A stretch of 64,000 nucleotides of DNA from Cyanidiococcus yangmingshanensis (Eukaryota > Rhodophyta > Bangiophyceae > Cyanidiales > Cyanidiaceae): positions 1 through 64,000 of the forward strand of contig VWRR01000006.1 in the NCBI GenBank assembly GCA_013995675.1, written 5' to 3'. The position numbers and the translations under genes were made by a program. A model generated the notes under the pieces. It was not told the origin of the DNA. It made no database searches and saw only the letters and a list, made by a program, of their open reading frames with translations. Shown in pieces: positions 32,626 to 42,810 of the stretch. The stretch's first letter is position 1, and each line of letters opens with the position of its first letter.

Positions 32626-35253
32626 ATGTATCCGCTCCATGACCACGGCCAGCAGCGAGCGCAGCGCCCCCTGCAGACAAAGACAACGACATGTGCACCG
32701 CCATCGCAAACGCAAAACGAGGGCGCGATGTCGCCCGCAGGGACAGCTGCAGCAGAGCTATGCGGCAGTGGCGGGCGGCCTGAGGAAAGCCCAGGGACCG
32801 CTAAAGGCTCGGTTGCAGGTAAGGCAGCGAGTGAGCCTGAAAGTCGAGCGCGCTCTGGTGTGAACCGCACGACGACGCCACCGACGCTTCCGAGTCTCGA
32901 TCTGAGCCAAGTTGCGACGTGTTCAGCAACATCACTGGAGCCAGCGCTAGAAGCAGGTCGATGGCACGCATCAGCGGATTCGTGTCCGCAACATAAGGGT
33001 GTCACAAATACGGAGCTTTGGTGGCAGCAGTCAAAGCATCTTTCGAATGCGAATACGAACTCTGAGAGCACAATGGTTCGTCGACGCTATCGTAGCCGTT
33101 CCCGATCACACGGCGAAAAAGACGACTGGTGGCAAGATGTTGCTTCACAGGTTGAGGCCGAAAAAAGGAGACCTGTTCCAGCGAGTGGACTAGAGCACCC
33201 AGAGGGGTCCAATGGTCCGCGGTCCTCCATGAACGCAATCGGAGACCCGGCCTGCAGCTCCGCCAACAGCCTAGCATCGCGAATGTCGCATATTCCCCTG
33301 TCGCCGCAGTCAGGCGGCAGAGCCAGTGCGCCCACAGAGAATGCGATCGGAACGCGCCCTCGCGCAGGCTCCCTGGGCTGGATGAATCCATTCCGGGGTC
33401 GTTCGCCTCTGAGGACGCAAGCGGCGGCCGCGACCACAGAGACGTCGCCACAGACACGTGCATTATCTGCGCAAGCTGAACATTCGCCGAACCCGCCATC
33501 TGTGTCACCTCGGGATATGCCTGCACTGGTGCATCACCTGACCGAGTCGATCTCATTTGTGCGAGAATACATGGGGGTAAGTGGCCGGCGCCCCGCGGCC
33601 AATTTGACACTCCTGCAGCAGCATGGCATCACGCACATTGTCAACGCATCGGGCCTCAATGTGCCGAGTTTGTTTGAGAATCATTTCCGCTACCTGCATC
33701 TCTGCATCCAGGATCGAGACCAGCGTTTCTGCATGGAAGAGATGATGCAGCTTTTCTATCCCGTGTGCGACTTTATCGACTCGGCACGCCGCGCAGGTGG
33801 GCGAGTCCTCGTTCACTGTCATCAGGGTGTGTCGCGCTCGAGCGCGCTCGCCTTGGCCTATTTACTTATTCGTGACAATGTCTGGCCATTGGAGGAAGCT
33901 GTTCGGCAGCTGTTGAGAGTTCGACTAACTGCCTGTCCGAATCCCTCCTTTCTGGATGCCCTGTCCGAAATAGAGTTACGCATTCTGATCGGGCGGTATC
34001 GAATGGCGCTGCGGAACGCGATGCTCGGCCAGACGCGAACAACGCATCAAGCACTCTGGTCGAGTCGATCGGCGCCGGTGCCGGCAGCATCCACGGACGC
34101 GAAGGACTACCCAGTGGTCAACGAAAGCAGTATGAATGAATTCGCTTCGAGCTCGAAAACAGCTACCGTGAAGGCAACAGCTGAGCTCAGGACTGCGGAG
34201 GATCACGCTCAGGCGACGGTGATGCACGGATCCGGCAAGCCTTCCTCGGTGCGCACCAGCCTATCGCCTATGCGTTGTGTGACGCTTTTCTTCTCCAGTC
34301 GATTGAGCAATGTGTTCTCGGCCTGGAATCTAGGAGACTCGATGGAGAGCACTCCCGACGAGTCAACACAACAGCTGACCCAGACGCCCTTGCTACGTTC
34401 AGACGAAATCGAAGAGCTTCTCAAGTTGCGTCTCTTCCGTATCGAGAAACATAGAGGCACGGGAAGTGCGCATGGTCATCGAGGAATGCGCTACCTTCTG
34501 TTGTTGCGCTCCCTACGATCGGCTCACAGCGCTGGACGCGAAGCAGATTCGACCCCAGAAACACCTGCTTCTGCGACGGCAAACATTGAAGAGTCCGCGG
34601 AAAAGAGCGTGGCAGACTCGAATCCACGCCCCAAGCCAGCAGGCTGTCAAGCTTTTTACACGGGACACTTGCAGCGAAGAGTTCGCGTCGCATCGGATCG
34701 ATGTTATGTGCTGCATACGCCATTCAGCATGGCATTCTTGGCCCGCTTGACGGACTCCATTGCTCAACGGGATCTCGCCCAGCGCCCGAGAGCCACCGGG
34801 ACGGAGTTTGCCCATGCAGTTCGTCATCGCCGTTCGGTCTCGATTGGCACTCAATCGATGCAGTACGATGCACCGTCGCACCCGCTCGGCATGACACGCT
34901 CCGAAGAGAACGAGCGACTCGGTGATACCCGTCTCTTTATCTGGTACGGATCCCTCGCCTCGACGGAGCTCTTGTATGCGAGTCTTCGACTGGCCTGGAA
35001 TATCGCGATTACGGAATGCGTCTATATCGAGTCATTTGAGGAGAAACTCGCCATTCGCGACGCACTGGAGAGAGAGTTCGAGGCGACTCTCAAAGTGCAA
35101 CAGGCCACGAATCATTTCGAAATGCTCACACTGCACTCGATTCCCAATCAACCGCTCCAGATCGTTTTCGAGAACCATGAACCCGAGGAGTTCACTGTTC
35201 ATCTGCATCGCTCACGCTCCGTGTTGAGTCGCTGGTTTGCATTTGGCCCCTAG
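32626..35253 (+). CDS. Dual-specificity protein phosphatase with possible gelsolin-like tail
   Basis: 875 residues from the first ATG (32626); the frame is open upstream to a GTG at 32386. Residues 1-300 are low-complexity with RRRYRSRSRS-type stretches. The phosphatase domain spans about residues 305-460. It has ITHIVNAS, and the CX5R signature HCHQGVSRSS with nucleophile Cys398 and Arg404; the preceding LHLCIQDRDQ supplies the general-acid Asp region. Such enzymes remove phosphate from Tyr and Thr, typically on MAP kinases. Near residue 766, DTRLFIWYGSLAS and nearby residues resemble the core of a gelsolin repeat. A phosphatase followed by a gelsolin-like region is the layout of plant MKP1. 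The phosphatase call is firm; the gelsolin part is tentative. Confidence 0.85.
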   Translation: MYPLHDHGQQRAQRPLQTKTTTCAPPSQTQNEGAMSPAGTAAAELCGSGGRPEESPGTAKGSVAGKAASEPESRARSGVNRTTTPPTLPSLDLSQVATCSATSLEPALEAGRWHASADSCPQHKGVTNTELWWQQSKHLSNANTNSESTMVRRRYRSRSRSHGEKDDWWQDVASQVEAEKRRPVPASGLEHPEGSNGPRSSMNAIGDPACSSANSLASRMSHIPLSPQSGGRASAPTENAIGTRPRAGSLGWMNPFRGRSPLRTQAAAATTETSPQTRALSAQAEHSPNPPSVSPRDMPALVHHLTESISFVREYMGVSGRRPAANLTLLQQHGITHIVNASGLNVPSLFENHFRYLHLCIQDRDQRFCMEEMMQLFYPVCDFIDSARRAGGRVLVHCHQGVSRSSALALAYLLIRDNVWPLEEAVRQLLRVRLTACPNPSFLDALSEIELRILIGRYRMALRNAMLGQTRTTHQALWSSRSAPVPAASTDAKDYPVVNESSMNEFASSSKTATVKATAELRTAEDHAQATVMHGSGKPSSVRTSLSPMRCVTLFFSSRLSNVFSAWNLGDSMESTPDESTQQLTQTPLLRSDEIEELLKLRLFRIEKHRGTGSAHGHRGMRYLLLLRSLRSAHSAGREADSTPETPASATANIEESAEKSVADSNPRPKPAGCQAFYTGHLQRRVRVASDRCYVLHTPFSMAFLARLTDSIAQRDLAQRPRATGTEFAHAVRHRRSVSIGTQSMQYDAPSHPLGMTRSEENERLGDTRLFIWYGSLASTELLYASLRLAWNIAITECVYIESFEEKLAIRDALEREFEATLKVQQATNHFEMLTLHSIPNQPLQIVFENHEPEEFTVHLHRSRSVLSRWFAFGP

Positions 35254-35517
35254 CGTGCAATCGGTCCCGTGCAGGGATATGATTTGGTCTGGCGGCTCGG
35301 CCGACCCTTCAGGTTGGCGAGAAACTCGCGCCCAGTCTCGTTCGCTGGATGCAGCTCTGCCCGAATGGTGGTCGAGTGATTCGTGCTGGACAAAGCGCGC
35401 ACCGACAGCTCAATCGTGGCGAGCACGCGCTCGGCCTGATCGAGGTCCAAAGCGGGAACCGCACTCGATACCCGACGTTGAAATCGTCAACAAAGCGACT
35501 AGAATTCGCACCAATCG

Positions 35518-37225
35518 TTATCGGGCTAAGGAGGTGTCTTCAAACTGCTGCACGAATGGCGATAGCTCCAAATCGGCATTGGCGATGACATGCTGTAGCT
35601 CCCACGGCACTCGTTCAGCGACCCAGGCATAGTGCTTTTGGATACAGCACCCTTCCCAGTCGGACAAGAGGTACGATTGCGCGGCCAACGGCGCAGTGCC
35701 GGCCTCAGCGGCGCTTGCTGGCTCTGGCGACAGAGATGCGTTGGTACGTTTCGCGCGGTCCAGTTTCTCCAACGCATCAGCAAGGTCCTCGGTCTGGACG
35801 CTACAGAGTGCGCTGTTGTTGTGGGCCGCGCGAACCCAGTCCTGTACCGATAACGCAGTAAACAAGCGATTGGTCCCATCCAAAGTGCCCTGCAGGGCTG
35901 CAGAAACTGACAAATCCCATGCTCCCTGGTCCAGCGACTCGCAGAGGATCACGGCTGCATCAAATGCATCGGTGCCGTCTTCATACGCTCCACGAATACT
36001 GTCCAGGAGACCGCGGTGAAAGAGCAGCATGGCTCGAGATGCTTGGACGACAACCTCCAAGGCTCGCTGTCCCGAGGCACGGCTTGCTTCGTCACTTGGA
36101 GCAGGAGACGGTAGCGACGCTCCTGTCAGGGACCGCTCCTGAGCGCCTAGAGTGGGTGTTGTCGCATGCGACGACCCGGTCTCTATCCCTGGAAACGATC
36201 CCACGTCAGTGACGTAGTCGTTGTTGTTGTTGTTGTTGCTGCTGCTGCTGCTGCCCCTCGGGAGCGTCACCACTGGGATTTCGCGCTGCTCTACAACTCG
36301 TGGCGAGGTGTTCGGCTGTCCCATTTCGCTGCTAGCCAGAGTCTGTAAACGTTTGAGGATCTGCTCGCACAGCTGCAGCGTGGCCTCTGCGTATTCCAAC
36401 GCCTGCAAGGAGAGGAATGCGCGCATGATTAGGAATAAAAGGTCAAGGAATTTGCCTCGTTTGAATCAGATCAAACACGGCAAGCGGCGAGGAGAGAGGT
36501 CGGTTGCCATCCTCGCATCTGTGCCGACTGCGACACCATCTCTTTTGCCAAGCAAGCACTACAGGCTGCCTGCTGAAAGAAACCTGTTCGCACCATGAAC
36601 GATATCAAGTAGTCTAGAGAAGCCAATGACTTTGTATGCGGGGAGCGCGCTCTATGGCAACCATGAGCAGCACCAGGTAGCATTGCCTCCAGGCGTCTTG
36701 CGCGACCAGGCAGAGGGGCAGGCTGGTGCGACTTTCCCCAAAGGATGTCAACCACTGTTCCAGCTCAGCGAGTCTGAACCGAGAACCTTTCGGAGTGACC
36801 AACAGAGCATCCCCGACGGCCAAAAGACACTCGGGACGAGCAGCGTTGGTAGACTCCAGCTCGCGATGGATGGTCAGCTCGTGAACAAATGACTCGATTT
36901 CGTGCAGTTGCTCTAGGAGGTTGACAAAAGCAGCGCTCTTTGTCGGATGTTCAGCACATCCATCACTGCGCAGTGTCGGTGAACGCTCGTCATAGAGCAC
37001 CTGCAGACACTCTTGAACGATGCTGCTCCAGTGTGCTTTGTAGCGGGCGTCCTCTAGTCGTCGGGTCGGTTCAGCAAGCGGCGCTTCCTTCAAACTCAGT
37101 GCTTCCGCTGAGGGTGTCTCGATCATGCTGGTCAAGATATGGGGCGCCTCTTGAGCAGTGTATGAGGAGATAGAGTCGTCTCTTGACAAGGGGCTCTTTT
37201 CGGAGGACATGCCCCCAGCGTTCAT
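35518..37225 (-). CDS. Helical protein, possibly COG8-like, broken over frames
   Basis: Three minus-strand frames follow without a gap: 37225-36614 (203 codons from an ATG), part of 36755-36471, and 36426-35518 (302 codons). Each has gene-like composition. The middle one has a SLDYLISFMVRTGFFQQAA helix, which resembles the conserved LELPxLMDTCVRNGYYEEA region of COG8/Dor1, a subunit of the conserved oligomeric Golgi tethering complex. Upstream, LEQLHEIESFVHEL may match its N-terminal helices. The last part has a poly-Ser/poly-Asn run from a CTG/GTT triplet repeat (36214-36252) and helices such as ALEYAEATLQLCEQILKRL. Two shifts and one in-frame stop near 36473 are needed to read it as one protein. 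It could be one gene with sequence errors, a pseudogene, or two genes. The name is a weak guess. Confidence 0.4.
36214..36252. repeat. Triplet repeat GTT/GCT in a coding region
   Basis: GTTGTTGTTGTTGTTG followed by CTGCTGCTGCTGCTG on the plus strand. It encodes poly-Ser then poly-Asn in the minus-strand helical protein. Confidence 0.8.
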
Positions 37226-38262
37226 CTAGTGTCCAGTCTGCGCTATCGAAACGGACCAGCACAAGTCTAGTGACAGCCACTCGTGTCGATGAAATAGCAC
37301 CGGTCGTTTCGAGCGACTCTGCAACGCTGCGTCTAGATCGGTAGCCAGTACGTCTAGAGAGGGCTCGGAAAGACGAAAAACGACCGAAGAGATCAAGTGC
37401 CAACGGGTTCGGTTGCCACGCTCAACCGGTTTTCAGGAGTGCCCTGGTGTTCGTTCCCGCCTGAGGCACGCTGCAGCTCAGTTCCAAGACTCGATGAGCA
37501 ACGCTCGCAACGAGCTCGTGTGCAAGTCGTCCAAGTACGGCGGCCAACTGATAGAGCGATATGAAAACGCTTTCCGATACTGGCAAACGGAATAGAAACA
37601 CTCGATGAGACGCCCAAACCCTTCCAACGGCACTGCCAGCGACACCGAGGCAGCACTGCCAACTGTCTGGGATCGTCGCTGTTCCGCAGCACTCCCGGTC
37701 CAAGCACGTCAATTATTGCCCGCTGAACACTACAAAATAAACAAGCAGCAACGTCCTTTCAGATCCCGTTAACGATACGGAAACAAGTTAGGTTCAGTTC
37801 CTCTTCCTGGAGCGCCGGACGCTGTAGAACGAGTTTTCAGCCAGAGCGCTGCCAAACATACCGCTTCAGAGCACGTTGGTGTTCCGTTTTTCTCACCAGG
37901 AAGGTGGTGACTCGCGCGTACAGCACTCGTTCGAGAACTTGCTACTAGGATCTAAACTGGTTCGAGACATTGATTCATGTCGACTGAAACGATTCGGGGA
38001 ACTGTTGAAGTCTCTGATCCGTTTGTCGGGGTCCATGAAGCCGTTCTCGCGGGTGTCGATACCCAGTGGAGTGCCGAACCGCAACCCTCGTCGCAATCCT
38101 CGACCTTGCAGACGGATCGACTCGTTGCTCGTTCCATCAGGGTTCGTCATCTGCTCCTGCCTACGTTTCGAGACACGTGCGGGCCACCGGATCTTTGTGT
38201 AGTCTATAAACGCTGGAGGACAGCGCTGTCAGGGTAAAGCGAGCAGTCGCACGAAAGAAACG
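37226..38262. other. Intergenic region between divergent genes
   Basis: 1.0 kb between the COG8-like gene (minus) and the ChAPs-like gene (plus). Short motif-free frames only. Contains a TATA-like word at 38205 before the ChAPs-like gene. Confidence 0.45.
38204..38211 (+). promoter_or_regulatory. Possible TATA box of the ChAPs-like gene
   Basis: CTATAAAC, a good TATAAA match 53-58 bases upstream of the ATG at 38263, leaving room for a 25-base leader. Confidence 0.4.
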
Positions 38263-40660
38263 ATGGAGACGGACACGACACGACCGCCCACCAGCACCAG
38301 TCCACTTGACGATACATCAGTCATGGAAGTGAATGCTAGCGACATCAAGACTCGGAGCACAGAACTGACGGCGTGGTTCCACTTTGTACGGGGAGTTTGG
38401 CACCGAACCCCAGCTGAAGCGGCCAGCTACCTGGGATCGCTGGTGATGCAAGGCCTCGAGACCGCCTCCTGGTACGCGAGTGGCAGCTATCGGATCGAGC
38501 GAGTAGCCTGCTTTGCGTACAACTGTTTCACGAACGAGGACATTGTGGTCGAAGCACAGTTTCCAGGTTGTACCAGCGTGAGACGACTTGGTGGCCCACG
38601 ACCATTCGGTTTTCGTGATCTCGACAAAGATCCGAACAGTGCCTCGATCGAGCCGCCCGAGAAACTTGATCAAACCCAATGGGCGCAGTTGAGTGTTAGC
38701 TCTGTCTTGCGCTCTATTGAAGCAGCTGGTGAACGACCGCTCTACCCAGCACTCAAGGTTGTGGCGGCTGTTGATGCCAACTGGCGAGGAGAGGCCCTCT
38801 TCCTGGACGCAGCAGCATGTACGTTGAGTCAATGGAAAATGGCTGGTTCGCGTTTTACAGAACATGCTCAAGCGACTGCTGCTAGTTCGATTGTTGCGGA
38901 GGGTATCTGGCAGTATTTCTCGCGTTACGCTCGCCATCACAAAGCATACACGTTTTTTTCAGACCTGGTGGGAAAAAGTGGGGAGCGAGCCCTGATCCTC
39001 TACGTTGCTCGGGCATTGGCGGCACAGCAGCAGCACGAAAAGGCTCGCAGTCTTGCTTGCTGAGGCGCTGAACTCTTCGAAGGAGTTGGAACCTCTCCAG
39101 GTCGTTGATCGACAGCGTCTGGCCCTTGCACTGGCCGAATACGAGGTGCTCAGTGGACACCTCACGGAGGCCATGGATCGGATACAATTCGATGTACTGC
39201 CGAGACGCTCTCGTGCCCAAAACAGTCAAGAGGATGAGCAGAGTGCGTTCGCAGCACCGCCCGTAACGAGTCAAGATGCGACCAACTCACGATCCACATC
39301 CGACGAGATCAGTCGAGTAGCTTGTTTCCTGCTCGCTCGACTCTACGCCCAGACTGGTGAGTACGAGAGTGCGCTTCGAGCCTTGAACATGGCCCATGTA
39401 GAGCCGCCACAGATGGATTGGTTTCTGCGACAAGTGACGGCACAGGATCCGATACCGAACACGAATGGCACTCCCGTCGGGAAGCGACAAGTGACCCAAC
39501 CTCGAGCAGGCTACGCGGCCGGAACCGATGTTGTTCGAGTGTTGGCTCGTCGACTCGCTGAGGAACGTATCGGTGCTGGTGCTTTCGGTGAAGGTCGTGA
39601 GCGACACCATGCTGATCGCATCCTCGGGGATCTCACTGGGAGCGTCCTCACTCCAGAGGAACGAGAAGCCTATGATATCCTGGTCAAGATCGTGAGTCGG
39701 GTCGGCTGGGATGAACTCTTGCATATTCGTAGTCGCGTTTTTATCATGGAGTCTGATGTCTTGGCAAATGTGGTTGATCTAGATGAGCCCGTGTCGCCAC
39801 CAGTGATGGCGGAGACCGACCAAGGTGTCCAGGACCCAGCAGCAGCGAGTCATGCCGCGAACAGCCCTGAAGCGTCTGCAACGCAGGTGTCTGGCGCTTC
39901 ATCGCCAAGTTCAGCGCATGGCGAAGACAGCATCGGCCCGGTAGCGACAGCTTTCGCTGACAAGGGCGCTACAGGACCGAACGCTGAGACTGGAGCAGCA
40001 CTATCCCTGGCTGACACCCGTCGCCAACTTGATCCGTCTGCACTGAGCAAGGCGCTCTGCACAGCCTGGTTGGATACACTCATTCACTGTCTGTATGAGG
40101 ACCTTCGAGCTTGGTCTATCTGGCAACATGAAGAGCGAACACTCTTCGAGTCAACGCACTCTGCAGAGGCGACCGATGCCGAACGAGTAGAGGTTGCTGA
40201 CCCGACTCCCTTGGTCGCCTGTGCGCTGGTGATTCGCGAGACACGTCGTGCTGCCGTTGACTGGCTTCGTCGAGGTGAACTCGCAGAACGTCTCGGGCAC
40301 CCTGAAATGGCAGAGCGAGCTTATCGCATTTGTCTGGGTGTTGCGGAACGATCTCAGACGGCTGCGCTCACTGCTTGGTTGCGTCTCGCTGCATTACAGA
40401 CTGAGCACGGTCAAGCGGATGAGGTCGTCCAAGCGTTGGATCAAGTATGGCAGTACATGACCGAGCATGCCGACAAGAGCGATGCAACGAATGAGCGACC
40501 GATTCCGGAGATGCTCCAGGTCCTGCTCTACCAAGCGGTTGCACGATTCGGTCTGAGTGCAGTTCGCGAGGCCGTCTCCGGTCTGCGTCAACATCAGGAG
40601 CGGATGCGTTCGCTACTCCTGGATGCAGTGGCTGCGCAGGTCTCTGGTTATGATCGATGA
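38263..40660 (+). CDS. ChAPs-family (Chs5-Arf1-binding) trafficking protein, one frame shift
   Basis: About 798 residues when one apparent +1 shift near 39037-39060 is read through. Segment 1 ends HEKARSLAC-stop; segment 2 continues LLAEALNSSKELEPLQ in the next frame, which restores a TPR-like helix. An AAAA run at 39038-39041 is a likely error site. Segment 1 has features of ChAPs proteins (yeast Bch1, Bud7, Chs6, exomer cargo adaptors that bind Arf1 at the trans-Golgi): CFAYNCFTNEDIVVEAQFPG, then a WAQLSVSSVLRSIE helix and LYPALKVV. Segment 2 is TPR-rich (LLARLYAQTGEYESALRALN, AERAYRICLGVAER), with an acidic, Ala/Ser-rich insertion at about 39790-40010. The role would be export of selected cargo from the Golgi. 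The family call is moderate; a general TPR protein is the alternative. Confidence 0.6.
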
Positions 40661-41172
40661 AGACTCGCTTGGGAAAGGAGGTGCAGTTTCGCTGGGAAAT
40701 GAATCGTACGAAATGTGATTCAGGCAGTGCAGTGTACTGTCTGTCATGAAGGGATGATCATTCGTCGAGCCAGATTTTGGCGTCCAGGGACCTATCTCGT
40801 GTCTGTAGAATTGTATCGGTGCCGTGATGATGCAGCTAGCACCAAAGGACATGCACCTAAAGCTCTTGTGATACAAAGCCTGGGGCGAACGAACGAATCC
40901 ACGCGGTTGTGGGAAACGACCCGTACGCAAGTCATTAGGGACCACGCATTGATACCCGTCCCGACGTACTCGATCGGTTCCTTGCTGGTGGACGGACGAC
41001 CCACAATGGGCGACTTGGATGAGCACTTCTCTACAAGCATCGATAGACGGTGAACGAGATTGTCCAGCGCAGTCGATGTCCTGATGGTGCCGTGTACGTT
41101 ACGTCGAGTCGCATTCGTTCAGAGTCGGTAGGATGAAAACCACGCTTACTCAATATCGCGATGACGAGCAGC
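40661..41172. other. Convergent intergenic gap, nothing seen
   Basis: About 510 bases between the stops of the ChAPs-like gene and the PAP2 gene. No motif-bearing frame; presumably the two 3' ends. Confidence 0.45.
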
Positions 41173-42264
41173 TCATCTGGTATCACCAAGAGTTGTATGC
41201 CAAACCAGGAGTCTAGATACCCGGGGCTGGGTAGAAACTTCGTACTGGACCCGGTTATCAGAGCACAGTTGAAATGGATTTGGGGAAGCAGTACGATGGA
41301 TGACAGCGACTGCGCCTGTGTCAGCGTCCACGCCATCGATCCATCGTGCAAACTTCACGATCGTACAGTCACTCTGGTAAGCGGTGACTTCGGTCCCTGA
41401 TAAAGACCTAGATACTGGCAGTGCACTAGGGTCCTCGCCGTTGTACTCCGCAAGCCGATGATCCTCATCCCCGTAACGGTTCCAAGTGGCGAGATAGGCA
41501 CAAGCACAACCGACAAGTGCGCCAGCCGTAATATCCACCACATCATGGTGATGATCAATGACTCGCGAAACTGCAATCAACACTGGCCAGGACCCATGGC
41601 AACAACAGCAAGGTTAGACGAAGTGTATGGGTACCTCTGAAGCACGCCAGCATGCTTCGTGCCAAACCCGCTTGAAGCCAACGATACTGCCAATGCGTCA
41701 CTGCGCTGAATGCCAGCGCAGCGTGCCCTGATGGAATGCTTTGCGAGCCTCTCGTACTTGCCAAACATCCCCTGCACATGTTTTCATCTCATGTCCATCG
41801 AGGTAACGCTCACACACGAGGGCGAAATAGGGTCGCGGTCTGCCCACCAGCAACTTGAGGACCACCGTCGCCAGCAGTGCTACACCGTTTGCTTCCACTA
41901 CACCAGTTGCAATCCAAAGCAATACTCCAGCGTTGCTTGCACCATTCCACGAATATGAGCATCGTCTCTGCTTCGCGTGCCACGCCAGCGCTACGAGAGG
42001 AACCACGTACGCAAAAAGCAACAACACTGGCGCTGGTACAATTTCAGAACGTCTCGAGAGCTGCACGCTCGGGTCCTGCAACGATATCGGTGCAACTCGC
42101 GGAGGAATGAAACGATCAAGAAGCAGTGGTAGCCCGATGCCCAACGTGGTCACGAGCCAGCCATCAAGGGTTAGAGGAAAGCGCCTCGTCGATCGCGAGC
42201 TGGTCTCGTCCTCATCAGCGTCCAAAGAAACGATCACGCTCCGATCCAAAGCACTATCCACCAT
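41173..42264 (-). CDS. PAP2-type lipid phosphate phosphatase, split over frames
   Basis: About 363 residues from the ATG at 42264 when two shifts are read through. All three catalytic motifs of the PAP2 / LPP superfamily are present, in order but in different frames: KLLVGRPRPYF (near residue 138, about 41823-41855), RKSIPSGHAALAF with the PSGH core (about 41705-41745), and SRVIDHHHDVVD (about 41530-41570). Family enzymes remove phosphate from phosphatidic acid or related lipids inside membranes. Hydrophobic segments such as WLVTTLGIGLPLLL and VLLLFAYVVPLVAL support a six-helix membrane protein. Shift 1 lies at an AAA run (41740-41742) and looks like one base lost; shift 2, near 41575-41590, looks like one base gained. 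The last 100 residues are a polar tail of unknown role. Confidence 0.8.
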
Positions 42265-42810
42265 ACGAATCGTTCGGTACTATCCCTTCCGACTCAAAGG
42301 TCCTCGTAAATAGCTAGAGAAAAAGGCGAACGTAGGTGGAAAATAAAAAAGAACACGAGGTTGCACCAGCTGGGCTCCTCCAGTTCATTGTTGATGAGCC
42401 CGCGAACGAGCCATCGGCCGGCACAAAGCCATTCGAAGCCACGAGTCGTTCGCGGTGACGGTTACGCTCATCGACACGGTGACCGGGTTGAATCGTATTC
42501 TTCGAGGAAGAAGGTGCTTCGATATCGTCAGTTTGGGTGTTCGGTCTGGAACCAGCCACTGAAGAAAGCGAGCACGCGCCTTGGTCAGACAGTAGACGCG
42601 AGCGTTTGGCAACGTGCACCTGGACGAGTTGTTGCAGGGCCGACAACCGCAGCCAAAGTCCCCCACAAACGCTTTCTGATAGAATCGGCACACTCGCCAA
42701 ACGAGTGCGTGCATGGTCTGGAGTACACCAAAGGACTGCGCAAGGATAAGCGCTGCTCAGAGGCAGTCTCCCGGGGCCGCAGGCTCTGCGGACGCTGAAC
42801 GGGCCAGCGA
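42265..42810. other. Divergent promoter region of PAP2 and BTB genes
   Basis: 546 bases between two start codons on opposite strands. The overlapping frames of up to 171 codons have no motif. Both promoters should lie here. Confidence 0.45.

Noticed and set aside
39000-39070. Programmed +1 frame shifting as the cause at the ChAPs junction and elsewhere
   Set aside because: A stop codon follows soon in this case, but not at the kinesin sites, and the junctions share no slippery word. Kept only as an untested alternative.
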